DNA of 64,000 nt from Pseudoalteromonas marina (GCF_000238335.3 NZ_AHCB03000012.1:248001-312000), one strand, 5' to 3'; shown: positions 44,079-54,072, counted from the stretch's first letter. A program made the numbers and translations. The notes: generated from the letters alone by a model not told the origin.

Positions 44079-45443
44079 CTAAGCCTCTTCTAATTGCGGT
44101 GTGTGGGTGGCTGTAAACTGTTTTTTATCATCGCGCTTATATACGCTTTCACCCATTATGTAGGTTTGTTCAATGCAGCGGTCGTCGCCTAGCATCATCA
44201 TGGCAAAAAGTTGCTCGTGCAGGGTTTTTGCGTGGCCAATTCTGAACTTTAAAAACGAGGTGGCTGCGTAATCCATTACAATAAAGTCAGCCTCGCAACC
44301 TATTGCAAAATTACCTATGGTGCCCTCTAAATCAAGGGCTCGCGCACCGCCAAGAGTTGCTAAGTATAGGCCCTTAAAAGCTGAGAATTTTTGACCTTGA
44401 AGCTGCTGAATTTTGTACGCTTCGTTGCCTGTTTGCAGCATCGAAAAACTTGTTCCTGCGCCTACATCAGTTCCCATGCCTACATTAATACCGTGCTCTT
44501 CACAGGCCTTTAAGTTTAATAAGCCAGAGCCTAAAAATAAGTTAGAGGTAGGGCAGTGAGAAATAGCCGCGTTGTTATCGGCAAGGCAGCAAAGCTCGCG
44601 CTCAGATAAATGAATACTATGAGCAAATACCGAACGTTTACGCACCATTTTAGCTTGCTCGTAAACACTTAAGTAGTCATCAGCCTCTGGGAATAACCCT
44701 TTTACCCATTCACACTCGTCTTTGTTTTCAGATAAGTGCGTATGCAGGTACGTGTCGGGGTGTTCTTCTAATAGCTGAGTACATTTTTGTAGTTGCTCAG
44801 GGGTAGATGTAGGTGCAAAACGAGGGGTTACCGCATAGCTCAACCTATCAACGTTGTGCCATTTTTTTATGAGTGCTTTTGATTGTTCGTAACTGGTTTG
44901 TGCGCAATCTGATAAATCGTCAGGGCAATTACGGTCCATCATTACCTTACCGGCAATCATGCGTAAATTACGTTTTTGAGATTCGTTAAAAAACGCATCA
45001 ACCGATTGTGGGTGTACCGTACCAAACACTAGCGCGGTGGTGGTGCCATTACGTAGTAGCTCATCTAAAAAGCGATTTGAGACTTCACTTGAGTAAACTT
45101 CACTGGCAAACTTTTTTTCAGTAGGGAAGGCGTATTCGGTAAGCCAGCTTAAAAGCTGCTCGCCATACGCGCCGACCATTTCGGTTTGTGGTAAATGTAT
45201 GTGCGTGTCTATCATGCCGGGCATAACCAATTTGCCATCGTGGCGAATAATAGTGGCTGATTTATCTAAGCTTGGCAGTATGTCTTGCTCGTAACCAAGG
45301 TTAACCACTTTACCGTTTTGAATAACTAATGCGCCTTTTTCAAAATAGCGGTGGGCGTTGTCGCCTACTATGGCGGGGTCGTCAACAAAATCGAGTATGT
45401 TGGCACAAATTACGGTTAGTTTATTATTGTTTTGCGTGCTCAT
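44079..45443 (-). CDS. guaD: Guanine deaminase GuaD
   Basis: GuaD converts guanine to xanthine, feeding xanthine dehydrogenase. The 454-aa amidohydrolase has the metal-binding GMIDTHIHLPQTEMVG (about 76-91), the EYAFPTEKKFA substrate region, THLSENKDE (about 238-246), VFAHSIHLSE and GTDVGAGTSFSMLQTG (Asp ligand). This is the family layout. It is in the xdhA operon, 2 bases after uraH. Confidence 0.94.
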   Translation of the reverse strand: MSTQNNNKLTVICANILDFVDDPAIVGDNAHRYFEKGALVIQNGKVVNLGYEQDILPSLDKSATIIRHDGKLVMPGMIDTHIHLPQTEMVGAYGEQLLSWLTEYAFPTEKKFASEVYSSEVSNRFLDELLRNGTTTALVFGTVHPQSVDAFFNESQKRNLRMIAGKVMMDRNCPDDLSDCAQTSYEQSKALIKKWHNVDRLSYAVTPRFAPTSTPEQLQKCTQLLEEHPDTYLHTHLSENKDECEWVKGLFPEADDYLSVYEQAKMVRKRSVFAHSIHLSERELCCLADNNAAISHCPTSNLFLGSGLLNLKACEEHGINVGMGTDVGAGTSFSMLQTGNEAYKIQQLQGQKFSAFKGLYLATLGGARALDLEGTIGNFAIGCEADFIVMDYAATSFLKFRIGHAKTLHEQLFAMMMLGDDRCIEQTYIMGESVYKRDDKKQFTATHTPQLEEA

Positions 45444-45445
45444 AA

Positions 45446-45796
45446 TTAGCTGCCTCTGTACGTTGAGTAGCCAAACGGGCTAAGCAATAACGGGATGTGA
45501 TGATGCTTTTGATCTTGCAATCTAAAGGTTATTTGCGCTTCTGGATAAAACGCTGGGGTAGGCTGGTTTTTATAGTAACTATCTAAATCAAATACCAACT
45601 TATAGGTTGCAAATTCTACGTCTGTATTTAGCCAGTCGGTAATGCGCCCGTCGCTATTTGTGTTACCTTGGGCAATTAATTCCCACTTGTTATTAGTGTA
45701 TACAAACAAGTGTACAGCTACATTTGCTGCAGGTTTACCGGTGCTGGTATCGAGAATATGGGTAGTGATAGGGCTTTTGTTCATACTTTTATTCAT
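45446..45796 (-). CDS. uraH: 5-Hydroxyisourate hydrolase UraH (transthyretin-like)
   Basis: UraH hydrolyses 5-hydroxyisourate, the product of PuuD, to OHCU. The 116-aa protein has the N-terminal signature THILDTSTGKPAANV with the catalytic His and ends with the diagnostic YSTYRGS. The start at 45796 overlaps the uraD stop (ATGA); the direct repeat MNKSMNKS offers a second ATG 4 codons later. No signal peptide, so cytoplasmic. Confidence 0.95.
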   Translation of the reverse strand: MNKSMNKSPITTHILDTSTGKPAANVAVHLFVYTNNKWELIAQGNTNSDGRITDWLNTDVEFATYKLVFDLDSYYKNQPTPAFYPEAQITFRLQDQKHHHIPLLLSPFGYSTYRGS

Positions 45797-46293
45797 ATCA
45801 GGGACTCCAATCTTATTTTTGTTATTTTGGCTTGTTCGCTCGCGGCAATTGTTAGCTCTTTTTCGCGGGTGTTGTGTACGCGCTGCTCTATTAGCTCAAG
45901 CATTTGCTCAGCACTTTTACCGCTGGCACACACAATAAAAATAAAGCCAAATTTACTGAGGTATTGTTTATTTAGCTCAATCATTTTTTTTAGGGTTTGC
46001 TCGTTTGCTTTGCTCATACCCGATTGTTCGTGCCCCGCTTTTTTTGCGGTAGCGGCGTACTTTTTACTTAATGTTGATAAATCGCCTATTTGCGGGTGGC
46101 CTTCAAAAGCGGCCAAATAATCGCTCTCACTTAGGCTATCCCATACGGTTTGCGCACTGTGAAAGAGGTGCTCTTTATTTTCAAATGGCATGATATTTAG
46201 CATACCGAGTACCCAGTTAGGAGCGGCGCAGCAGTGCTCTAATGCTTGATGCGCTTGCGCTGCATTTAGGTCGTTAATTTTTAAGCTACTCAT
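45793..46293 (-). CDS. uraD: OHCU decarboxylase UraD
   Basis: UraD converts 2-oxo-4-hydroxy-4-carboxy-5-ureidoimidazoline to (S)-allantoin. The 166-aa protein shows the family elements HCCAAPNWVLGML, AFEGHPQIGDLSTL (about 58-71, with the catalytic His), SGMSKANEQTLKKMIELNKQY and FIFIVCASGKSAEQML. It overlaps xdhC by 4 bases (ATGA) and uraH by 4 bases. Confidence 0.94.
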   Translation of the reverse strand: MSSLKINDLNAAQAHQALEHCCAAPNWVLGMLNIMPFENKEHLFHSAQTVWDSLSESDYLAAFEGHPQIGDLSTLSKKYAATAKKAGHEQSGMSKANEQTLKKMIELNKQYLSKFGFIFIVCASGKSAEQMLELIEQRVHNTREKELTIAASEQAKITKIRLESLI

Positions 46294-47180
46294 GCGCTTT
46301 CTTCCTCGTGCGTGGTGCTAATTAATGCATTTTTAAGTACGCGCCATTGCAGGCCTTGGCGTTTGGGCGCATGGGTTTGCATAGCTTGATAAAGGCCAAT
46401 TAACTGCCCGCTAATCGAAATGGCTACTTCCATAGGGAGCTTGCCCGTTACATTTTCAAGCCCAACAGGGCAGGTCATTTGGTTTATTTGCTCGGTGGTA
46501 AAATTGCGATGAGCTAAGCGTTGTTTAAAGCGTTTTGCTTTGGTATCTGAGCCAATTACACCAAGCCAATTGGCATCAGCGCGTTTAATAATGGCTTGTG
46601 TGAGTGCAAAATCGAGCTGGTGGTTATGGGTTAATATTAAGTAATTATTAGTTTTAGGGGCGCGTTTTACTTGCTCTGTTGGCTCTTCATCAACCACTTT
46701 TATTACGTTATTAGGAATAGCTTGTGGGAATACATCGGCGCGGCTATCTATCCAACGTATGCGCATCGGTAATTGCGCCAATATACCAATAAGCGCCTGT
46801 GCTACATGGCCTGCGCCGTATATGTCAAGGGTAAAGCGCTCGCATTGCATGCACTCAAGCATAACGGTGGCAGCTCCGCCGCAGCACTGGCCTAAATTTG
46901 CGCCTAAGTTAAATTGCTCTATCACTTGGGCTGCCTCGCCTTTAGCAAGTAGCTCGCGGGCTTTTTCTATTACTACGTATTCAAGGTGACCACCGCCAAG
47001 AGTGTCGTAAATATGCTCGCCGCTTATTACCATTTTAGAGCCTGTACCACGTGGAGTTGAGCCATTGGTGCCAAGCACAGTGGCAATAACATAATTAGTG
47101 CCGCTTTGTTCGTGCTGGTTTATAGCTTGCGCCCAATTTTGCGTATGAAAACCCTGAAACGACTCATTTAAATTAGCCAT
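46290..47180 (-). CDS. xdhC: Xanthine dehydrogenase accessory protein XdhC
   Basis: XdhC binds and helps sulfurate molybdenum cofactor for insertion into XdhB. The start at 47180 (MANLNESFQG) has AAGGAG 7 bases upstream; upstream in-frame codons would run deeper into xdhB. The 296-aa protein has YVIATVLGTNGSTPRGTGSKMVI near the N-terminus, LGQCCGGAATVML (about 95-107), DIYGAGHVAQALIGIL (Rossmann segment) and LGVIGSDTKAKRFKQRL. It overlaps xdhB by 8 bases. Confidence 0.93.
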   Translation of the reverse strand: MANLNESFQGFHTQNWAQAINQHEQSGTNYVIATVLGTNGSTPRGTGSKMVISGEHIYDTLGGGHLEYVVIEKARELLAKGEAAQVIEQFNLGANLGQCCGGAATVMLECMQCERFTLDIYGAGHVAQALIGILAQLPMRIRWIDSRADVFPQAIPNNVIKVVDEEPTEQVKRAPKTNNYLILTHNHQLDFALTQAIIKRADANWLGVIGSDTKAKRFKQRLAHRNFTTEQINQMTCPVGLENVTGKLPMEVAISISGQLIGLYQAMQTHAPKRQGLQWRVLKNALISTTHEEESA

Positions 47181-49512
47181 GTTGCTGCTCCTTAAACCAG
47201 CTAGCGGTTTGCTCAATTGCATTTAATACACGTTCAGGTGTAGCAGGCGTATCAAGTGGGGCGGTGTATTTGTAATCAGCCACACTGCTTATGGCATTAC
47301 GAATAGCACTCCACACACTAAAGGCCAACATAAACGGCGGTTCGCCAACTGCTTTTGATCTAAAAACGGTGGTTTCTGGGTTGGCCGAGTTATATAAATT
47401 GACGTTAAATTCGGCTGGGGTATCGCCAATTGCAGGAATTTTATAGTTAGCAGGGCCAAAGCTGGCAAGCTGGCCTTTTTCGTTCCATTGTAAGTCTTCA
47501 GTGGTGAGCCAGCCCATACCTTGCACAAAAGCCCCTTCAACTTGCCCTATATCAAGTGCTGGGTTAATTGAGCTGCCCACATCGTGCAGAATATCAACAC
47601 GGGTTACGATGTTTTCGCCTGTCAGCGTATCGATTTCTACTTCACTCAGTGCTACGCCGTGCGCGTAGTAAAAAAATGGGCGGCCTTCGCCTTTAGCTCT
47701 GTCGTAATGAATTTTAGGCGTGGCGTAATAACCGGTTGATGAAAGCGATATACGGTTCATGTAAGCAAGGTTTGCAAGTTCGCTAAAGCTAATTTCGCCT
47801 TTGCTAAAGGTAATCAGGTTATCTTTAAATACAATACTTTGGCTGTCTGCTTCAAAGTGCTCGCTTATAAAGTTTATTAAGCGTTCTTTTATGGTGTTTA
47901 CCGCGTTTAGCGCCGCCATGCCGTTTAGGTCAGTCCCGCTTGAAGCCGCGGTTGGCGAGGTGTTTGGTACTTTGTCGGTACGAGTAGCGCTTATGCTTAC
48001 TGCGTCAAAATCAACGCCAAAGCCATGGGCTACTATTTGCGCTATTTTTGTATTAAGCCCTTGGCCCATTTCGGTGCCGCCATGGTTTAAATGAATTGAT
48101 CCATCGCTATATACATGCACGAGTGCACCCGCCTGGTTTAAGTGCTGTACGGTAAACGATATACCGTATTTAACCGGCGTCATCGCAAGGCCTTTTTTGA
48201 TAATGGGCGATGATGCATTAAAGGCTTTAATTGCCTTTTTTCGCGCCCAGTAATCACCCGACTCCTCAAGCTGGCTTATCATATCTTTTAAAATATGCTG
48301 CTCTACTGTTTGATGATACGGCGTAGTGTCGCGGCCTTTTTTGTATAAATTAAGTTTTCGGATCTCAAGCGGATCTTTACCCAATTTAGCGGCTATATCG
48401 TCCATTATTAGCTCGCCCATGATCATGCCTTGCGGGCCACCAAATCCTCTGAATGCGGTGTGGCTTACAGTATTAACTTTACAGCGATTCCCTTTAATTG
48501 TGGCGGCTGGGTAGTAATAAGCGTTATCGGCATGAAACATAGCGCGGTCTACAATGGCATCGGATAAGTCAGGCGAATAACCACAAAACCCATTTACGGT
48601 TACATCAGCGCCTTCAATTAGGCCATTTTGGTCAAACCCTACATGGTATTGATTATAAAATGGGTGGCGTTTACCGGTAAGTTTAAAGTCGTCGCTGCGG
48701 GCTAGGCGCATTTTAACGGCGCAGCCAAGGTGATAAACCGCAAGCGCTGCAAGGCAAGCCCACGGCGCGCCTTGAGTTTCTTTGCCGCCAAAAGCACCGC
48801 CCATTCGGCGGGTTTCTACGTTTACAAAGCTAAATGGCTTTTTTAAAATTTTGGCAACTAAGTGCTGCACCTCTGTTGGGTGCTGCGTAGAACATTGCAC
48901 ATGAATCCCGCCATCGTTGTCGGGCTGAGCGAATGCTATTTGCCCCTCAAGGTAAAAGTGTTCTTGCCCGCCTATGTGTATTTCACCTTTAAGTTGGTGG
49001 GCTGCATTATTTATGGCTTGCTCGCTATTACCGCGCTTGAGTGAATGTGGCGGTCTTACCCAGTGCTCTTTTTTTATCGCTTCTTTAATATCAAGTATGG
49101 GGGTGGTTTGCTCGCACTCTATAACCACTAAGCGAGCAGCGCGGCGCGCCATTTCGTAGCTGTCGGCAACGACTACCAGCACAGGTTGCCCGTGGTATTG
49201 AATTTCGTGATTGGTTAATAGCACATCACCTGGGAATATTGGGCCAATATCAAGCTTACCGGGTACATCATCAGCCGATAAAATACGCTTAACACCTGCC
49301 ACTTCAAGCGCTTTGCTTGTATCAATTGATTTAATAAAGCCGCTGGTAATGGGCGCAAGTACAGGGTAGGCGTGTAAGCAGCCATGAGGCTCTGGGTTAT
49401 CGTCGGCGTAGTTTGCATTGCCACATACTTGTTTTATTGCACTTTCGTGGTACTTAGATTGGCCAACGCTTCCGCCTTGGGCTTTTAGTTTATCCATTTC
49501 AAAGTGACGCAT
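47173..49512 (-). CDS. xdhB: Xanthine dehydrogenase molybdopterin subunit XdhB
   Basis: XdhB holds the Mo cofactor and oxidises hypoxanthine and xanthine to urate. The ATG at 49512 is preferred because GAGG lies about 8 bases upstream; the 779-aa product then starts [14 protein letters not shown]. Family motifs: GQEHFYLEGQIAFA, RRMGGAFGGKE, HTAFRGFGGPQGM (Arg for substrate), GTEMGQGLNTKIAQI and KAVGEPPFMLAFSVW, which carries the catalytic Glu. It overlaps xdhA by 14 bases. Confidence 0.95.
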   Translation of the reverse strand: MRHFEMDKLKAQGGSVGQSKYHESAIKQVCGNANYADDNPEPHGCLHAYPVLAPITSGFIKSIDTSKALEVAGVKRILSADDVPGKLDIGPIFPGDVLLTNHEIQYHGQPVLVVVADSYEMARRAARLVVIECEQTTPILDIKEAIKKEHWVRPPHSLKRGNSEQAINNAAHQLKGEIHIGGQEHFYLEGQIAFAQPDNDGGIHVQCSTQHPTEVQHLVAKILKKPFSFVNVETRRMGGAFGGKETQGAPWACLAALAVYHLGCAVKMRLARSDDFKLTGKRHPFYNQYHVGFDQNGLIEGADVTVNGFCGYSPDLSDAIVDRAMFHADNAYYYPAATIKGNRCKVNTVSHTAFRGFGGPQGMIMGELIMDDIAAKLGKDPLEIRKLNLYKKGRDTTPYHQTVEQHILKDMISQLEESGDYWARKKAIKAFNASSPIIKKGLAMTPVKYGISFTVQHLNQAGALVHVYSDGSIHLNHGGTEMGQGLNTKIAQIVAHGFGVDFDAVSISATRTDKVPNTSPTAASSGTDLNGMAALNAVNTIKERLINFISEHFEADSQSIVFKDNLITFSKGEISFSELANLAYMNRISLSSTGYYATPKIHYDRAKGEGRPFFYYAHGVALSEVEIDTLTGENIVTRVDILHDVGSSINPALDIGQVEGAFVQGMGWLTTEDLQWNEKGQLASFGPANYKIPAIGDTPAEFNVNLYNSANPETTVFRSKAVGEPPFMLAFSVWSAIRNAISSVADYKYTAPLDTPATPERVLNAIEQTASWFKEQQHG

Positions 49513-51001
49513 GTGAGATCCTCGTAATGGCAATGTTGTTATTATTTTTATTGCTACTAGGCTGTGCATCGCAAAACTCAATACCAATACGTTGTAGCAA
49601 GTTTTTGCTTACCGTAGTGCGATAATGTGCGCTGCTGCGTACATCGCTCATTGGGGAAAAGTCGTCATTTATAGCGGCTGCGGCATCTATAAACGTACTT
49701 ACTTGTAAGGGCTTAGCATTAAGTTTTTGCTCTATGTGCGCGGCGCGTTTGGGTATTGCTGCCATACCGCCCATGGCGCAGCGGGCATTGCTAATTACGC
49801 CTTGCGTTTGCTCTATAGCCAGTACTAAACAAACAGTAGATATATCATCTTCAAAGCGTTTTGAAATTTTATGACACGCAAGCTTTAACGAGTCTGGGCG
49901 TTTAGGTACGGTAATTTTGCTAATGACTTCGTCGCTTTTAATGACTGTTTTTTTGTAATCAACAAAGTAGTCGGCCACGTTTATAGTGCGTGTGCCTGCT
50001 GCGCTTAATAAATCCATAGTGGCATTAAGTGCAATTAATAATGGAGCTGGGTCGCCAATTGGAGAGGCGTTTCCTATGCTGCCGCCTAAGGTGCCACTGT
50101 TACGTACTTGATTAGAGCCTAGGCGTTCAAACAGCTCTTTAGACTCAGGGTAGTAAGTGCAAAACGCTTCAACAAATTGGCTGTAAGGTAGTGCTGCACC
50201 AATATGTAGCTCACCGTTGTTATCGCTTAATGTGCACAGCTCACTGGTTTGGCTAAGGGATATTATTACATCGGGCAATAGCATGTTTTGGCTAAGCTCA
50301 ATGGCAAAGTCGGTGCCACCAGCAACCAAGTGTGCATGCGGGTAACGCGCTTTAAGCTCAACAAGTTGCGCTGCACTTTGCGGTAAATAAAACGTACGAG
50401 GGCCATTTTTTAAGCAAGGAATATCATCACCTATATTTAGTGATGCCTTAAATTGTGCCGCCATGGCTGAGTAAGGCTCATTTTTACGCTCATAGCTGTA
50501 GGCTTTTTCAACTGCGAGTAAAATAGGGCTATAGCCAGTACAACGGCACAAGTTACCACCTAAAGCATGAATAGCGGCTTTTTTACCTGGGTAACTCGGG
50601 TTATTAATATAAAGCGCCAGCATACTCATTATTATGCCAGGGGTACAAAAACCACATTGCGAACCATGGCACTCTACTAGTGCGCGTTGTACTGGGTGTA
50701 AGTCATCAAGGGTTGGGTAAAGCCCCGCTGTTACAGCTTCTACGGTTACTATGTGTTTTGCGTGTGCATTGCCTAATAAAAGCAGGCAGCTGTTCATGGT
50801 TTGGTAGTGCCAAACAGGGTTACCGTTTAAGTTTGTTTTTTCTTCGCCGACTAAAATTGTGCACGCGCCGCAATCGCCTGTAGCACACCCTTCTTTGGTG
50901 CCCACTTTCCCTTTTTTGGTGCGTAGCCAGTCCAAAATGGTGAGACTTGGCGAGCATTCTTGTTCTTCAATTGGCGTGTCATTTAATAAAAACTGAATCA
51001 C
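49499..51001 (-). CDS. xdhA: Xanthine dehydrogenase FeS/FAD subunit XdhA
   Basis: XdhA carries electrons from the Mo site to NAD through two [2Fe-2S] clusters and FAD. The 500-aa product has the plant-type ferredoxin domain ([14 protein letters not shown], residues about 38-51), the second cluster domain ([16 protein letters not shown] and [12 protein letters not shown], about 115-165) and the FAD domain ([13 protein letters not shown] near 228; [14 protein letters not shown] near 305). The start codon is GTG at 51001 with an AAGGGGG ribosome site. It is the first gene of operon A; two RutR-type sites lie upstream. Confidence 0.95.
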   Translation of the reverse strand: MIQFLLNDTPIEEQECSPSLTILDWLRTKKGKVGTKEGCATGDCGACTILVGEEKTNLNGNPVWHYQTMNSCLLLLGNAHAKHIVTVEAVTAGLYPTLDDLHPVQRALVECHGSQCGFCTPGIIMSMLALYINNPSYPGKKAAIHALGGNLCRCTGYSPILLAVEKAYSYERKNEPYSAMAAQFKASLNIGDDIPCLKNGPRTFYLPQSAAQLVELKARYPHAHLVAGGTDFAIELSQNMLLPDVIISLSQTSELCTLSDNNGELHIGAALPYSQFVEAFCTYYPESKELFERLGSNQVRNSGTLGGSIGNASPIGDPAPLLIALNATMDLLSAAGTRTINVADYFVDYKKTVIKSDEVISKITVPKRPDSLKLACHKISKRFEDDISTVCLVLAIEQTQGVISNARCAMGGMAAIPKRAAHIEQKLNAKPLQVSTFIDAAAAINDDFSPMSDVRSSAHYRTTVSKNLLQRIGIEFCDAQPSSNKNNNNIAITRISHASL

Positions 51002-51131
51002 ACAGACCCCCTTAGCTTTTTAACACCTTGTTTTTAATAAGGTTTGTTGTTTGCTTTTTCGTATTGTTATTGCGCAAGTAAGAAAAAAGCTGTTTTATTA
51101 TGATTAATACTTTGCAGTTAACATGCCATAT

Positions 51132-51147
51132 CTGACCGATCGGTTAG
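51132..51147. promoter_or_regulatory. RutR/TetR-type operator upstream of xdhA
   Basis: CTGACCGATCGGTTAG is an inverted repeat (TGACCGA/TCGGTTA) that matches four other sites in this window. It lies about 130 bases before the xdhA start. Confidence 0.7.
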
Positions 51148-51311
51148 CTTCTTGTGTCTCAGTGAGTTTAATAAGCATTAAAAGCAAGGTTGTGGGTTGT
51201 TTATTTGCTTTTATATCAGTAATTTATTTTATTTTTGTTCTTTTTTATATGAGGTGGTTAAATTTTTTTGTTAGCTTTTAGGTGAGATTTAAATAGCTTT
51301 TATATATAAAC

Positions 51312-51327
51312 CTGACCAAAAGGATAT
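51312..51327. promoter_or_regulatory. Degenerate RutR/TetR-type site upstream of DUF417 gene
   Basis: CTGACCAAAAGGATAT keeps the left half-site (CTGACC) but only part of the right. It lies about 148 bases before the DUF417 start and could be an imperfect or weak operator. Confidence 0.4.
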
Positions 51328-51474
51328 GTTTATTTTTGTGAGCTTTTTGCTTTTGAAAAGTGCGTTTACATAACTTTTTAAGTTACAGATGTGTGAATAT
51401 TTGATTGGCTAGGTTGAATTACTTTTTGTAAAAATAAGGTCTTTGTTAGCCATTACAGATTTAATGGGCACACA

Positions 51475-52314
51475 ATGAACTTAACACACACAAATAACGC
51501 ACTCACCTTTTTACTTACACTTAGCTTTGCGTTGCTTGGTGTATCGTTTGCTTTAGGTGCAAACCCAAACACACTCATAGCGACCTTCAGCTTTTATGAA
51601 CTTGATACCTTATTCAGTGTAAATACGTTAGGTTTGTTCACAGGCACCGCTATGATTGCATTGGCACTCGCCACTCTAGCTGCACATTTTAAATTACTAA
51701 AGCCTATGCCAGTAGCTGTTTTAGCGTTAATTGTTTGCATTGTGCCTTTACTTACTTTATTGGCTAGTAACCGTTGGATGGCACAGTTAGGAGGCTTTCC
51801 AATTATTGGCAGTGGGCAAGGCATTATTAAATACTTTGCTGTTATTCCTTTGTATTTATTTTTGTTTTATAAAAATAAGCTCACCGACAAACAACATGTA
51901 TTTTTAAACTTTATACCGGTTGCGATGGTTTTACTGTGGATTGGCGGCATGAAATTTTATGAATTTGAAGCTAAAGCCATTGTGGGATTAGTAGAAACCT
52001 CACCGTTTATGTCGTGGTTATATACAGTATTTAGTGTGCAAGGCGCGTCAAATGTAATTGGTGGGTTTGATTTATTATTTGCAGTGTTACTCGGTGCGGG
52101 CATTTTAATTAACAATAAAAAGCTCATTATAGTGAGTGGTTTAGCATGTTTAAGTGTTTTTTTAATGACCCAAACATTTTTAATTACCGCCACCGGCGCA
52201 TTGAGTTCAGGCGCGTTATTAGATCGATTAGGCCAATTTGTAATTAAAGATTTATGGTATGTAGGCAACTTAATTGTTATTGCTACTTTAATGCGACTTA
52301 AGCCAGCTAAATAA
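51475..52314 (+). CDS. DUF417-family membrane protein
   Basis: The 279-aa protein has about seven membrane segments and the DUF417 signatures IGGMKFYEFEAKAIVGLVETSPFMSWLY (about 160-187, read as consecutive parts) and the C-terminal GQFVIKDLWYVGNL. E. coli RclC/YkgB-type proteins belong here; their role in oxidant defence is only partly known. The gene is divergent from xdhA, and both TetR-type sites lie between them, so it may be controlled with purine catabolism. Confidence 0.82.
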   Translation: MNLTHTNNALTFLLTLSFALLGVSFALGANPNTLIATFSFYELDTLFSVNTLGLFTGTAMIALALATLAAHFKLLKPMPVAVLALIVCIVPLLTLLASNRWMAQLGGFPIIGSGQGIIKYFAVIPLYLFLFYKNKLTDKQHVFLNFIPVAMVLLWIGGMKFYEFEAKAIVGLVETSPFMSWLYTVFSVQGASNVIGGFDLLFAVLLGAGILINNKKLIIVSGLACLSVFLMTQTFLITATGALSSGALLDRLGQFVIKDLWYVGNLIVIATLMRLKPAK

Positions 52315-52329
52315 TGTAAAGAGAACCTT

Positions 52330-52581
52330 ATGATCAGTTGCAACCACTACGATTATATCGAAATTGCTTGTATGCACCATTTGAGCGTTGAGCTTGTATT
52401 AAAAAATGGTGATGCAATATGCGGGGTAGCAACTGATACAAAACGTAATGCTAATAGAGACGAATGCATAGTTGTTAACTTGAATAGCGAGCTGAAAATT
52501 ATTGTGCTCACTACAATCAGCGTACTTAAAGCGCTCACTCACAACCCGTATTTTGATAATGTAAACTTTGAGGCTAATTGA
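52330..52581 (+). CDS. rof: Rho-binding antiterminator Rof
   Basis: Rof (YaeO) binds Rho and lowers Rho-dependent termination. The 83-aa protein has the family pattern: CNHYDYIEIACMHHLSVELVL, KNGDAICGVATDTKRNANRDECIVV. It begins 15 bases after the DUF417 stop and could be co-transcribed, though a functional link is unclear. Confidence 0.85.
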   Translation: MISCNHYDYIEIACMHHLSVELVLKNGDAICGVATDTKRNANRDECIVVNLNSELKIIVLTTISVLKALTHNPYFDNVNFEAN

Positions 52582-52846
52582 ACACTCTGCTGTAGCTTTA
52601 TTAATAATGCTGCAAAGGCAGCGCTGTAAACCCCTGTTAAAAACAAACAATGTATACAACCCGCAACTTTTACTCTAATTCGCAACCCAACCCAATAACC
52701 TTATCAATACGGCTTTTGTATCTTATAAAAAATCACTTTTATAACCTCTAATTGCTTGTTTACATTGCAGTTATTTGGTGGGATTATTAAGCTATATTAT
52801 GTGTGCCGTTTACGGCAAGCGTCATATCCTTTATTTGGAGTAGTTG

Positions 52847-53287
52847 TTGTTAAAGTGTAGTAAGTGCAAAACAAAAAATAGTTTTAAAACTGATTTTTGG
52901 ATGTCAAAAATCGATATGGTGGGATTTCTTTTTCTTAGCCTTTGTTTATCTATTCCAATAGGTTTCTTGGCTTTTTTAGCTGAAGAGTCACAAGGTTTTG
53001 CTTATTTTATAGCTTTTTTTACATTTGTTATTGCGGTAATTGGCAAGCACTATAAGGTTGTGGCACTTTTATTTGTTGAGTTGTGTATAGATTCAGCACT
53101 CTACGAAAATGGCGCTTATGAATTTAGTTTTATGGTGGCAACAGCGTTTGTTCTGACGTTTATAAAAATTGGAAGTAAAGTGTATGGCTTCTTTTTTCAG
53201 TGCGTTAACTATAAGTTCGAATTAGATATCACCTGTGGTAAGTGTAAGAAAGTTTATAAGCAATTAAAATTACCGCAGCAGGCATAG
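52847..53287 (+). CDS. Small membrane protein with terminal zinc-ribbon cysteines
   Basis: The start is taken as TTG at 52847, 6 bases after GGAG; the adjacent TTG at 52844 is only 3 bases away. The 146-aa product has CSKC near the N-terminus (about residues 4-7) and CGKC near the C-terminus (about 132-135), flanking three or four hydrophobic segments. The two CxxC pairs could together bind one zinc at the cytoplasmic face. I know no named family for it. Confidence 0.6.
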   Translation: MLKCSKCKTKNSFKTDFWMSKIDMVGFLFLSLCLSIPIGFLAFLAEESQGFAYFIAFFTFVIAVIGKHYKVVALLFVELCIDSALYENGAYEFSFMVATAFVLTFIKIGSKVYGFFFQCVNYKFELDITCGKCKKVYKQLKLPQQA

Positions 53288-53419
53288 TCACCATATATCA
53301 AGCGCATTAAAAATGGCGTTAAATGCTCTTTTGAGACTCATTCTCTGCTAATTATAGCCAAGCATCCCCGCATTATATGCGATCGTTAGCAATCATCAAT
53401 CTTAGTAAGGAGCCAACAT

Positions 53420-53859
53420 TTGAAAAAAGTTATACTCGCTGTTGCAGTTTTAATGTCGAACATTTCACATGCATCGGAAAATGCGAAAAGTATTTTTGAT
53501 GAATATACGAAGTTAGGCAGTAATTTTGACGTGAAAGTTGCTTCTTTATATGCAAACGATGCCAAAATTCATTCCTATCGCGTTTACCCGCATGGTACGG
53601 AGCGTCAAATGGAAATTACGGGTGAACAGTGGAAGGTGCTTGTCCAACGTGTAATGCCATTGGCAAAAATGACAAAAGCACATTCAAAAACATAGTAATA
53701 AAGTCTGAAGGAAATGGCTACAAGATCAAGGCACACCGATATTCTGAAAATAAATGTTATACCGATTAACGCTATTATATGCTTCTAAAAAGAACGGAGA
53801 AGGGGCAGCTAGAAATTGTGGAAGAATACATGGAAACACAGCCGCAATCTGATTGCTAA
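53420..53859 (+). pseudogene. Small exported protein gene, frameshifted
   Basis: TTG at 53420 has AAGGAG 7 bases upstream and gives a signal peptide (KKVILAVAVLMSNISHA) and about 80 residues of a soluble domain (SIFDEYTKLGSNFDVKVASL, NTF2/SnoaL-like in feel). The frame then breaks. Adding one A to the A-run at 53665-53669 joins it to FKNIVIKSEGNGYKIKAHRY, which hits TAA at 53767 and continues in the same frame through RYYMLLKRTEKGQLEIVEEY to a stop at 53857-53859. So one deletion and one stop codon inactivate it. The family is not recognised. Confidence 0.65.
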
Positions 53860-54072
53860 CCTACCTCCTAGTTACATTATTAAATAATTGACGTAAATGC
53901 GCTGTTTAAACATCAGTAATATTACAATTGAATATAAAAAGCAGGTATTTACTATTACTGCTGTAGCTGTAGCTGTAACTCATCTTGGAGATATGCGAGT
54001 AAAACCTCACAAAGTTAATCGTTAAATAGAGCAATACTTACATTTTAACCCCTGTATTACTCATTAGTTTCA

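Larger units (their letters stand above)
51002..51474. other. Regulatory region between xdhA and the DUF417 gene
   Basis: About 470 AT-rich bases with no credible gene, between divergent transcripts. It holds one clear TetR-type inverted repeat (51132-51147) and one degenerate copy (51312-51327). Confidence 0.6.
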
